From Dysidea avara (Eukaryota > Porifera > Demospongiae > Dictyoceratida > Dysideidae), in assembly GCF_963678975.1 (NCBI RefSeq), contig NC_089274.1, positions 50,104,900 through 50,168,899 on the forward strand: a DNA stretch of 64,000 nucleotides, given 5' to 3'. Below the pieces are notes generated by a model. The model was not told the DNA's origin. It worked only from the letters and a program-made list of their open reading frames with translations, and ran no database searches. Position numbers and translations under genes: made by a program. Below are positions 49,274 through 59,824 of the stretch, in pieces (the stretch's first letter is position 1; every line of letters starts with the position of its first letter).

Positions 49274-49349
49274 ATCGTATAAAGTTTCGGTGGTTTCTAT
49301 GACAACTAGGTAAGTGCATGTGATTTGTTCATCGAGGCGGGAAGTACGA
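49274..49349. promoter_or_regulatory. Shared CFAP184/TK1 promoter: X-box plus E2F
   Basis: The divergent start codons are 76 bp apart. GTTTCTATGACAAC at 49293-49306 fits the RFX X-box consensus and is about 20 bp from the CFAP184 ATG. GGCGGGAA at 49336-49343 fits an E2F site and is 6 bp from the TK1 ATG. A second E2F-type word, TTTTCCCGCC, is at 49513-49522 in TK1 intron 2. Function is inferred from the known regulation of ciliary and S-phase genes. Confidence 0.55.
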
Positions 49350-52300
49350 ATGGCGGCAATAATTCAGAGACTTGGTGGTGGTCATATCCAGGTAACGCTA
49401 ATGGTAGTTGTCTAGTAACAAAGTCTGTTTTTTTTTTCTAGGTTATCTTGGGACCAATGTTCTCTGGGAAAACGTAAGTGGCGCGTGTTTCGCATTATCA
49501 GTGATTTGAAAATTTTCCCGCCAGGACGGAGTTGGTGCGGAGAATAAAAAGATTTCAAGTAGCCAATCATGCCTGCCTTATGATCAAATACAGTAAAGAT
49601 GACCGTTACGATAAGACCGGAATATCTACACACGACCATCAAGTAACTTCAGCCTTCGCGTGTTCTCAGTTACAAGAAGCAAAGGATAAGGCTAAACAAT
49701 ATGGCGTAATTGGAATTGACGAGGGACAATTTGTGAGTGCTAATGGCTCTGTATTAGTGGCCCATGTGCTTGCCAGTTCCCTGATATAGTGGACTTTTGT
49801 GAAGAAATGGCCAACGATGGCAAGACTGTTATTGTAGCTGCACTTGATGGAACATTCCAAAGAAAGGTTTGTATCATACACTCAGACAGTAACCGATATA
49901 TTGGTTATAGGCATTCAACTCAATATTACACTTGGTCCCACTGGCGGAAACTGTTCTCAAGCTTCAAGCAGTTTGTATGATATGTTATGGAGAAGCAGCT
50001 TTTACCAAGAGGATTAGTGCTGAGACTGAAGTGAGTGTGGACCAATGGTTTATTTGTGTAGAGGTTATTATTGCCTGATGTTGTGAAGTAGAGAAGCAAC
50101 ACTGCAGGAAATTAGCCCAAACTGTTTTGGTGTCCTACACTAGTATCCCTATTGATATTATTGGCATCATCAAGGCTATGTTGTTCTGATATCACTCAGT
50201 TATTGTGACAGGTGCCAAGTAGGGACATTAGACCAGAGGAGCGTGATCATTTTTACAAGTATAGGATTAGCCCATTCATGTTAACAATAGTAATGGCTAC
50301 TGATCCAAATTTTACCAAGTAGTAGTTGCCCTCGTATTAGCATGGGTGATTGGTCATCCACTGTGTGCTATTAGCCTGCGTTTGCCATGGTATATTCGGC
50401 AGAAACCCGACTTGCTCTGATTTAATTTTTATTCTCAGCATTATCTGTGGTGTCCAAGGAATGGATCACCCAAAGTTTCATTCTTTAGCGCTAGACAGTA
50501 GGAAGAGAAAGAAAATCGATTTGTACAGCGACTATACTGAAAAATAAATTACAGGCGCTGACATTTGCAGCCATAACTTCCATTTGCATTAGTCTGCAAT
50601 GTTGGAATTTTGCTTAAAATGTTAGCAAATCAGCCAAGGTATAGTGTTAGCCCTGTAGTCACTTATCATACAGTACGATAGCATTGTATAGTAGGGACCA
50701 CAAAGGAACAGTTCTTGATTCATACTGCTGCGTAACAAGTTGAACATAGTTGATAACAAAGGGTAATGAATACTTTACTTTTCAGATGATAATTGATATA
50801 ACTGGGTTGCATGGTGCCATTTCGTTCTTTTGATGCGGTATGCGTGGGTTCACCAGTCAAAATGATTATTATTTACAAAAAGTTAAACAAGTATACAAAA
50901 AAAAATTTGGAATTTTCAACTAGAATAGGGACCATAGCACATCGATAAAAGTCCAGTAGGAATATAACACTTCTTATTGTTTTACTGTCATGCACTACTC
51001 CAGCTTGTTTCAGTACTTTTTATCGATGTGCTATGGTCCCTAATCTAGTCGAAATTTTTTTGTGTATGGGTATGAAGGTGGTGTAGTTGAAGAAAAGACA
51101 ATGATCTTGTTTATGTTTATTGCAAACACATGTGACATCTATACTGTTGGGGTTACAGAAACGAAACAAGAACTCTCCATGAGCAGGCGAATAAGATGGT
51201 GTATAGTTTTTAATCGATTTGAGTCTTCCTTCTGTGAGCCCAATAAAAACTTGTGTATTTTTTTTTCTTTGTAGCATGTGTAATTTAGATTTTAAATTTT
51301 TTTTAAATTTTGGTTTTCTCGATATGCATGCTTGTGTGAACAAGTCAGGTTTTTGCTGTGACGGTCACAGGATATATCAGTTGTATCACATGCTTTGCCT
51401 GATATGTGCATCGGGGCTTAGCTGAGCTTGGCTGTACATATCAGACAAATCACTTGGGCTCATAATACAATTACAACATGTGTGTGGTAAGCTTTGCTGT
51501 AGAGTGGTTACCTTGTGTTATTTGAAAAGTGGGTGTGGTCCATATTTTTAAAATGCTGTGAAGTGTTGGGAGTATGGAAAACCCGGAATGCCGGAACAAC
51601 CCGGATCAGTGTTATTTTTGCAATTGGATCACGTGCAAGTACTACCGTGTTTTTCAGGTTTCTTGCGAAAATCATAGCATAAACGTGATCAAACACGTGA
51701 TCTGTAATTCAAATATCTCGAACTTGCAAGGCATTTAAAGTAAATATTCGCACCTTTTGCCGATCATTGTACACGTTCAAGTATTGCTAGTATGCTGCAA
51801 GTTATGTAAGCCTTGTTAGTTTGAAGCACGGATCACGTGTGTGATCACGTTAATGCTTTGATTTTTGCCAGAAACCTGAAAAACACGGTATAGCATACCA
51901 CAGATTATAAAGATTCCATTGTGGAATAAACAAAATTTGTCTGCTAATATGTTCTATTATCCTTACTTGTAACAACTCTAAAGGATTCACCACGAAGAAA
52001 CGTGAGAGTGAGCATTAATTGGGATACGCATAAAATCATTAATCTTAGAACAATCATTGGCTTTCTCAGCCAAAACTTTATCTTAGCATTCCTAGTATAC
52101 AATTGCTACAATTCCAAGACATAGTTTTGCTACGCTTACACAAACTAGCTAGCCTACTCGTGGTCAGTGACCGAATTTATTAGAATCACGCTTACAGGTA
52201 CATCATGTATTGTGAGACAGTGCCATGTGGCGAGTTAGCATAGTACTAGCTAGAAGTTGGTTTTTAAATCCTTTAGTTAAAGGTATGGAGTGTAGCTGAG

Positions 52301-55146
52301 ATAGTGATGATGCAGTTCCATCCATCCCAATTAACGCTCGCTCTCCTGTTGATTTATCGTGTAGCTACCCTGTAGAGTTGTTACATGAAGTAAGGATTAT
52401 ACAGAGCATATTAGCATACAAATTTTGTTTATTCCATGATGGAGTATTTATAATCTGTGGTATGCGCAAAAATAACACTGATCTGGGTTGTTCCGGGTCT
52501 TCCATACTCCCGTGAAGTGTTTGTCAATAGGCTATAACACTAGTTCTTAGCTTAAACTAACGTTTCTCAACTCAGGATAGCAAGGGTGACAAATTGCCTC
52601 CATCTAAATGCTGCAGGATGCATGCATGGTTTTCATGTAAGCAATAATAAAATCCCACAATCAATTTTGGTCTGACTTTGGTATTGATACTTTTGGTATT
52701 ATATTGTCCATCCCTAAACATCACACTGTATTCACAGGATACCATCTACAATTAAACAGTCTCCATCTCCATTTGTAGTGTTCTCCATCCTTGTTATCAG
52801 TGAGTTTATTGTGTGACAATGTTTCTATATTACTGAGGTTCCATGGTGATATGTAACTGAACGGACTTTTAATGAACAGACTTTTAATCAATGTGTAGTT
52901 GTAGGCTATAAGAATTAAAACATGCATTTCCCAAAAGTTATTTATGGGTTTAAGGGTTAACTGTTATAGAGAACTATCAACTTGAGGTATACACAAGACA
53001 CAAAACAATTAGAGTAGTCTGAAAGATTATCCTCGTTAGAATAGGCCATTTGTGCCTGTGTTGCACCAATGGATAAAAATTTTTGATTACTCAATAAGCA
53101 TATTTCTGTGACTTGTCTGCTTATGTCAGCAGAATGTAGCAAGAATGTTCACTGTTGCCAATCACTTCATGTCTATAAACAAATCCAGTGGTTCTAGTCA
53201 TACTGGTTGGCTATTAGCCTAGAATGGCTAGGTTGACTGGTTTTACTGGCCAGATTGACCATGTAAATTGACCCAAAGGGTCAACCCTGCAAATAGAATG
53301 ATTGGTTGGCCTGGCACACACTAATGTGCCACATGCAGTTCTATAACTACTTTATAACTGTGGCCTGTTGGAAGCATTCTGTATGGCTATTACAGAACCC
53401 TTTTTTGCTTTGATCCTCCCACAAGATTTTTATTTATATACTGAGAAGAGTGTATACCCCTATAGAAGGGCTTATTGTGTAGTCATTATGCGTTTCTCAT
53501 TGAACTATAAGCATGGATTCATGGATTTAGCAAAGGTATTTCTTGCGCCATTCAGAGTTTTGCATGTGTGAAACAGTGCTAACAATTTTAACACTTATAT
53601 AGTTTATCACAAACCGCAACACCTTGTTACATCATCACTACGTAGTCTCACATGGCCAGACCACTTTTTTGTCTTTGTCATTAGGTAGGGAGAAAAAAAG
53701 GGTCTGGTCCAGTTTGTATCCCACACTAGTCTTGACACTACCCAGATAATTGGGCAGTGTTAACCAAAGAAATATGATGCATTTCCAAAAAGTATTTGTT
53801 CTCATCTATATATGCATCACAGCATCTGTGAATCACGAGCGTGCATTTACAGACTAATCAGTGTATAAAGCTGTTTTGGCATTTACCAATGATTGAATCA
53901 GTACATGTCTTATATTGATTCATAGCTAAGTGGAATCTTTTGGTGTACTATGGTAGTTTTATTATAGTGGAGTTTAAGGTTACGGGATACTGTAAACCCC
54001 ACATGTACACTATCGATCATTTTTCATGATTAGGGGTTTGATTTTTCTTAATGCATTGTTATCAAATATTTATGCATTCTTAACTTCTCATAAATCGACA
54101 TGGAATTCAAATGTTGTTATGGAAACATGAGTTGTCCCCATGTCAAACAGTGAAAACTGTGAACCAAAAATCAGACCAATGAAGAACCATGAGAACTTAC
54201 TAACAATTCTAAGGTTTGAAGAACATCACTTGTGAGGGACTGACAAGAGGATTTGTGAATAATGTGCATAGTTGCTGAAATATGACTACAATATGGCCTA
54301 AAGCAAGACACTGTGGTCACAAAATTAATTTTTAAATTGATATCACAAGCACTAGAAACATTATTTCTAACAAATGGCTCCTTCAGGACCTAGACAAGAA
54401 GCCAGACTAGTAGTCTGTTTATACAAAATGTTAACAACTAGTTTGACAGTCCTGATTTTTGGTTCAGGAAAATATCGCCATTAGTCAGCAAAACTAGGCA
54501 TGCGCTTACAGGTGCACCAGTTGCTAAGTGTGTTGTTTCTATGTTATCTTGTACTGTTACGTGTGTTTTCTTGTACCTTGTAACTGTCCAGTCAGCACGC
54601 TATTATTCTCCCAACAATTTAAGCCTGTTACCAGCTGATACAAAACACAACACCAAGCCGCCTTAATTACATAATAAAATTTTTGTTTGACTCACTATCC
54701 CGTAACCTTAAGTGCATGGAGCCATAAATACTGCATACTTGTTATGTAACCAAATGACGTGTCAAGATGATTGTGGGAATCGAACTGGACCAGACCCTTT
54801 TTTCTCCCTACCCAATGACAAAAAGCGGTCTGGCCACATGAGACTAACTACAGACCTTCAGCACTTGTGCTGTAAAGCCTTAATAAATAATCACTACAAT
54901 GGTATATGAGATTAGCCTCAGTACATAACCTGCAAAGTGGCTTCTCCAAACCCCATGGCTTATGTGCATACATCTTGTCTTGTGTAGGTTGAAGTGATTG
55001 GAGGAAGTGACAAATATATGGCAGTGTGTCGATCATGCTACAACCTGCCAGCAGGAGCCAGCACTACTGACCTTACCCCAACAAGAAATGTCACATCAAG
55101 AAGTGGTGGGGGCAGACAATTGATATTTCCTGAAAATGAACAATAA
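49350..55146 (+). CDS. TK1: Thymidine kinase, cytosolic (TK1)
   Basis: TK1 phosphorylates thymidine with ATP in the dTMP salvage pathway. Exons are 49350-49391, 49442-49473, 49525-49732, 49777-49866, 49911-50030 and 54988-55146, giving 216 aa. The P-loop GPMFSGKT is at residues 18-25, and IGIDEGQF carries the catalytic Glu (about residue 91). Further blocks are [13 protein letters not shown] and [19 protein letters not shown]. The two CxxC zinc pairs are CMIC and CRSC, and [10 protein letters not shown] belongs to the substrate-binding loop. The C-terminal tail (after [10 protein letters not shown]) has no KEN degradation motif, unlike human TK1. The last intron is 4957 bp and packed with transposons. 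The stop is 1 bp from the MPG stop. Confidence 0.96.
50885..51067. mobile_element. Foldback MITE, family B copy
   Basis: Inverted arms with AACAAGTATAC, AATAGGGACCATAGCACATC and CCAGCTTGTTTCAGTAC, related to 14143-14363. It lies in TK1 intron 5. Confidence 0.75.
51558..52521. mobile_element. MULE-like foldback element with nested MITE
   Basis: The outer element at 51568-52511 begins GGGAGTATGGAAAACCCGG and ends CTTCCATACTCCC. It is flanked by an exact 10-bp duplication GTGAAGTGTT (51558-51567 and 52512-52521). Long inner arms (about 51892-52025 and 52315-52466) are also inverted copies. The left arm is interrupted by a second inverted-repeat unit (51643-51890) with ends TACCGTGTTTTTCAGGTTTC. 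GGG-type ends with 9-11 bp TSDs fit Mutator-like elements. No transposase frame was found. Confidence 0.75.
53643..54846. mobile_element. TIR element, ~1.2 kb, in TK1 intron 5
   Basis: Inverted ends of about 85 bp begin TAGTCTCACATGGCCAGACC and contain GTAGGGAGAAAAAAAGGGTC and TGGTCCAGTT; the right copy ends at 54846. A 65-codon frame in the right arm is not a gene. The superfamily was not assigned. Confidence 0.65.
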
Positions 55147-55147
55147 T

Positions 55148-55831
55148 TTATTTGTTATGTGTTTGTATACGTGTTTTATGTTTACTAACAGCCCAAGAGT
55201 CTTTCACAAAGAATCGCAGAAGTTTGGATGACCACTCTGGTCCAGCATAATCCACCCCAATTCTACTACTACTCAAGATTTCAACTGTACAGGTTGGTTG
55301 GTCTTGTTCTAACCAAATTTCATCACTTGAAGTCAAGTCAACTTTATTAAACTCTTTTGTAATGTTCAGTGCTTTACACAAGTTCCCAGGACCTTTACAC
55401 AGTTCGTGATCTTTTCCAGCAACTTTTCCTCTCAATGTTCTCATCAATTCTACCCCGTTCACTGGTTCTAGTGCTCGAATTAACACTGCAGCGCCTTCCC
55501 CTCTGCTAGAAATGTTCACACAATTATGCACGCCATATATAGAGTAAACGTAACAAGTTCCTGGACACATGAACATTGCCTCGTTACGGGAGGTTTTCTT
55601 CCCTTCATAAGAATGAGCCGCTTTGTCCACTCCTCCCAAGTATGCTTCTGTTTCCACAATCTTTCCCTTTATAAGGCTTCCGCTGTGCTCCCTTACCAAA
55701 ACAGTGCCCAGTAACGCGATGGCCAGGTCTTTGCACGGCTGGTCGAAGAATTTTCTGTCTAACTTTTTAGGTGTAAGTTTTGACCTCTTCGAATCTACTG
55801 CTATTTCCGATTCTGATTTCCTTTTTGACAT
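55148..55831 (-). CDS. MPG: DNA-3-methyladenine glycosylase (AAG/MPG)
   Basis: MPG starts base excision repair by releasing alkylated and deaminated purines. One intronless frame of 227 aa starts MSKRKSESEI with a basic, NLS-like head (KRK, KRSK). Core motifs match the family: FFDQP, GKIVETEAYLG with catalytic Glu62 and intercalating Tyr64, AAHS (His73), RNEAMFMCPGTCYVYSIYG, CVNISSRGEGAAVLIRALEP (Asn106, Arg119) and ELCKGPGNLCKAL. Length is shorter than human (298) because the N-terminus is shorter. All neighbours have introns, so an intronless gene is unusual here. It converges on TK1 (1 bp between stops) and diverges from ATG12. Confidence 0.96.
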   Translation of the reverse strand: MSKRKSESEIAVDSKRSKLTPKKLDRKFFDQPCKDLAIALLGTVLVREHSGSLIKGKIVETEAYLGGVDKAAHSYEGKKTSRNEAMFMCPGTCYVYSIYGVHNCVNISSRGEGAAVLIRALEPVNGVELMRTLRGKVAGKDHELCKGPGNLCKALNITKEFNKVDLTSSDEIWLEQDQPTCTVEILSSSRIGVDYAGPEWSSKLLRFFVKDSWAVSKHKTRIQTHNK

Positions 55832-55897
55832 GATCTGTAGGATTCTATTAATAGGCGCGCTTTACGATAACGCACCCTGCGCTTATCAATATTCAGG
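55832..55897. promoter_or_regulatory. Shared MPG/ATG12 promoter
   Basis: 66 bp separate the divergent start codons. A GGCGCGCTTT word (near 55853-55862) resembles an E2F-type half site. No TATA box was assigned. Confidence 0.5.
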
Positions 55898-56341
55898 ATG
55901 GCTGAAACTTCTAAAGACCCATCAGCCGCAGATAAAGGTTAGGATTGACAAACTTACTAAAAATGTTACTGGCTTGACAGTGAAGGTGACGCTGCGCCAG
56001 ACCGGCAACACTCCCGCGCTCAAAAACAAGACATTTTGGGTCCAGCGTAGCCAAACAGTTCGTTGGGTAGTAGAATTTATAAAGCAGCAATTAATGTGTG
56101 AGCCGCACGAATCCTTGGTGAGTGACTGAAATAGCATTTTAAATGGTATTCCATAATGTCATGTAGTTCGTGTATGTGCAACAAGCATTCGCGCCCGCAC
56201 TAGATCAGGACATCAACACACTGTACGAGGTGAGCAGCGTATAGTGAGTGTTAATGGACATATATGTAATTGTTATTGTAGTGTTATGGAGCCAATGATA
56301 AACTGATATTGAACTATTGTAAAACTCCTGCATGGGGATGA
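55898..56341 (+). CDS. ATG12: Ubiquitin-like autophagy protein ATG12
   Basis: ATG12 is joined through its C-terminal Gly to ATG5 by ATG7 and ATG10, forming the E3-like unit for LC3 lipidation. Exons are 55898-55937, 55981-56117, 56167-56229 and 56282-56341, giving 99 aa. The protein starts MAETSKDPSAADK and continues with the ubiquitin-like fold: VKVTLRQTGNTPALK, FWVQRSQTVRWVVEFIKQ, FVYVQQAFAPALDQDINTLY and CYGANDK, ending LILNYCKTPAWG. The final Gly needed for conjugation is present. The N-terminal tail is much shorter than in human (140 aa). The stop is 5 bp from the CFAP52 stop. Confidence 0.96.
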
Positions 56342-56346
56342 TGTTA

Positions 56347-58976
56347 TTATTGTATGTTGGGCAGTTTCCATCTCAATATTCCACCATCAGCACTGACAGT
56401 GACCACATGTTTACCATCAGGAGCAATGTGTAGTTTAGTAATGTTGCCACTGTGGCCCACTCCAACATGGGTCACTTTTCCTTCATTGTATAACCATAAC
56501 TGCAGCAGAAGGAGATGTATAGTTAGTCCATACTAGGGGTTACTAACCTTTACAATTCTGTCGTCTCCTCCAGTGACCATGTGCATGCCATCTGGGGTGA
56601 TATCCATACCATTAATACTGCCAGTTTTTGAGCCATCAAGTTCCCTGATCTGGCTACCATCATGTGTCTCCCAATATCCAATCTGGAGCAGACGGTGTTG
56701 TAACAAGGTTTAATGGCACACATACCTTTCTGTCTGTGCCCCCAGTGATAATCTGACATTCATCTGGCCGGTAGCATACTGCTCGGAACAGTGTATTAGC
56801 AAATATCACCTGGTTACGTACAAATCTCCTGTTAGTGTGACCTAGTTTAGTACAATTTCACTATAGCATACACTAACACTAGGTCCCAGATGATACAGGT
56901 ACCATCACTACTTGCACTGACACATTCTTGATCATTATGTCGTACCTTGATACAAGTTACTGCACCTGTAACATAAACACTATGTACCACAATAAAGGGT
57001 AAATGTAGCCAATACCTTTGTGCTCCTTCATGGCTTCCTTCATTGTCTGTAGTTGAGAGGATACCTCCCATACTCTTACCTGTCCTTCCCCTCCTCCACT
57101 AATAATCCTCTTGGAGTCTGATGTGATAGCAATAGCAGTCACTCCCTATTGTGGTATGCTATTATTGGTCCCCACTAACACATACTGTATACCTTATTGT
57201 GAGCATTCTGTATCGTGTACATTAACCTGCCACTTTCTGGGTAGAATGATCTGATCTTGCCATCTTCCCAACCTAATGGTAATTACTAGTTATACAGTTC
57301 AGAGTAGATTACTGACCAGATACGATGGCCTTCCCATTAGGCAGGAAGTGTAGAGTATGACAGAGCATGTTAGGTACTGTTATGCGTAGTAATTCTTTAC
57401 TAGTACTGGCATGCCACACTCTGATATCTCCACAACTACTAGTGGCAAATAATTCTGAAGAGCCTCTGTATGAACAGTATCATCATCAACCTGGTCACTA
57501 TGCTGGTCACTATAACTCACTTAGGGAATACAACATCTGTAATGATGCCACTGTGACAGGCAGTCACTAGAGTGGACTTGAAACTGGTGAAGTCAAACTG
57601 ATAAATGTGTGACAGATCAGTACCAACAAAGAACTGTTAATGGAACTTACAACATCAACCCTTCATCTTATCAGCTTACCTGGTGGCCACTTCCTCTAAG
57701 TGCCAGTGATGTGACCTTACCAGACACTTTACTTGATCTAATAATGTTATTATGTACAATATACTGAAGGGGAGAGGCTCACTTTATTGTCTTGAATCCC
57801 TTGCAGGTCACCACTGCTACACTACCATTCCCAGTAGCCAGTAACATATCACCTATATGACACCTGTTAACAACCAACCAACTACACAGTACATGGTTAC
57901 CTGTTGACAATAGTTTGAGAGTAGTCACACCCTGACTGAATTTCTGTTTCTGTGGTCCAAAATCTCTGAACAACTTAGTGCTAATATTGATCTAACAAGA
58001 ACTGATGTCATTTCCATGGACTGACTATAGCTCACTTGTAATACGTCACCACTGGTTGTACCACAATACATGTACTGGTCATCTTCGGTCATCTAATGAG
58101 GTACCCTCATAAAGTGACGCACGTTGAGTGACTTCCTTACTTGTACACATTTAAATATTCTTCTTAGTTGACCAAGATTACAATCAGTTGGTCTAATCTT
58201 TCTGTTCACCTCATCAATTTCCCACACCCTCAGTGTGTGACTACAACAAAGGATCACCTGATAACAATGATTAGGGGTAGTTGATAACTTACTCTCCACC
58301 AGTTACAAACAAGTAATCTGTTTGGTTGGCAAATGCAATAGCATAAGCTGGTCCAGCACTCTGCATAGTAGCTGGACTACCACACAAAGCATCTCCAGTT
58401 GACAAGTTCCATATCACAACACTTCCATCATCATGACCACCAAGTGTCACTAGAAACTTGTCATTTGGAGAGAAGGCAAGTGCCTGCACCTTCACTTTGT
58501 GTAACGTTAAGCGATACAGCAGTTGTTTAACTTCATAGTCCCACACTATCACATCAGCCTAGTTACCATGGACACACGTTATAGATGTGCTTACCCAAAG
58601 TACCCCTTGGGGTTAATAAACAAGAATCAAGGAGCTACTTACTAACAATATGAAACTGAAGACAAATACCTTAAAACCCATGTGAGTGATTTGACCAGAC
58701 GCTAAATAACGACCCGAAGAGGAACGCGCTACACAAGATATCACTCCGGTGTGGCCTCTTAAGAACGTTTGCTGTTTATTAACGATGTTCTCTACAACTA
58801 GCGTGCAGCCCAACGGATAGACCAAACTGGTACCGTCTTGATGAATCAACACGCCGTTCGGAACGTCTCCTGTAAATTCATAGTAAATCAGTAATACATA
58901 CAAAGCTAGTAACTATATTACCTGCAAATCCTATAGTGGATTGTAGCTCGAGTTTGTCTGCTGCGTCATCCGCCAT
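56347..58976 (-). CDS. CFAP52: Cilia/flagella protein 52 (WDR16)
   Basis: CFAP52 is a WD-repeat microtubule inner protein of axonemal doublets. There are 16 exons: 58976-58922, 58869-58670, 58558-58293, 58240-58141, 58092-58036, 57991-57901, 57852-57783, 57737-57680, 57633-57521, 57465-57317, 57272-57193, 57145-57016, 56965-56878, 56828-56726, 56682-56548 and 56499-56347. They give 615 aa against 620 in human. Blocks include GGHDDGSVVIWNLSTGDALC, HTLRVWEIDEVNRKIRPTDC, GWEDGKIRSFYPESGRLMY, RIISGGGEGQVRVWEV, SSDGTCIIWDLV and HVGVGHSGNITKL. Two propeller-type WD arrays span most of the length. All junction phases match. Confidence 0.97.
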
Positions 58977-58987
58977 TTTAATATGCT

Positions 58988-59001
58988 GTTGCCACAGCAA
59001 C
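58988..59001. promoter_or_regulatory. X-box (RFX site) at CFAP52 start
   Basis: GTTGCCACAGCAAC is a near-ideal RFX X-box palindrome, 11 bp upstream of the CFAP52 ATG. RFX factors drive ciliary genes through this motif in animals. Binding here is inferred. Confidence 0.65.
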
Positions 59002-59824
59002 TAACTTCTGCAGAGGAGGTTGGTCACGTGTGATTGCGCAACCAAATATGGCCGTTTGAATTTGTTCGTGGTTGTTTATTATGAACTCCTTTGCCACATT
59101 CACGAAAAGTGTAGTTTGAAGATTTATTACTGAGAAATACAACCATGATACATACAACCCTACGTAATTACAAACATAGCTTAATTGTTTGGTCCAGCTG
59201 TCAGTCAAACTCTTATTACATGGCTACTTTGGGTGGTTAAAGGTAGGGCTCTACGGGGAGAGCTGTTATTAATTTGCACATTAGAATATGACAGAAGTTG
59301 AACTTTTCTTTGAGATGTTGATGATGAATGCAGTGGCGATCCAGGGGAGGGGAACGTGCCCTTCTCTCTCGTCCCTTTAAAAAATTCATACAAGATCTAG
59401 ATACTCTAACAGAGCAGTCAATCACCAATCACTCTAGTAAAGCAGTCACGGTGTTCATGAGGAAGTGTAGCTTAACTATATGAAGCCATGGATGAGGATT
59501 TGAATAAGGATCTTTATATACTTGGTAATTAAAGAACAGCCATTATTGCTGTCGACCTTTTTTTTGGTCTTCAACTTTTCAGCAAAGTGCACCCCCCTTT
59601 CCAAACTCTGGGTCCGCCCCTGGCATGACCAACCTCCTTCAATACACTGCTACTTGGATATTGGCATGCATACCATCACAGATATTATATTATCCATACT
59701 CAGTATGGAGAATGTAATACTAGACTTATGATACTATTGAATGCAAATAAGTTTCTCATTCACAATAGTCCAATCACATGTGCATTTTTGTACTGTTGTA
59801 AATCATGTCAGTGAACTAGTACTA
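59002..59824. other. CFAP52 upstream region, no gene
   Basis: Repeat fragments occur, including ATCCAGGGGAGGGG near 59340 and GGGTCCGCCCCTGGCATGA near 59609, relatives of 15535-15990. The ACTCTAACAGAGCAGTC word lies near 59402. Short frames show no homology. Confidence 0.5.

Noticed and set aside
50350-50547. 65-codon plus-strand frame in TK1 intron 5
   Set aside because: No similarity to TK1 or any known domain; it lies in transposon-rich intron.
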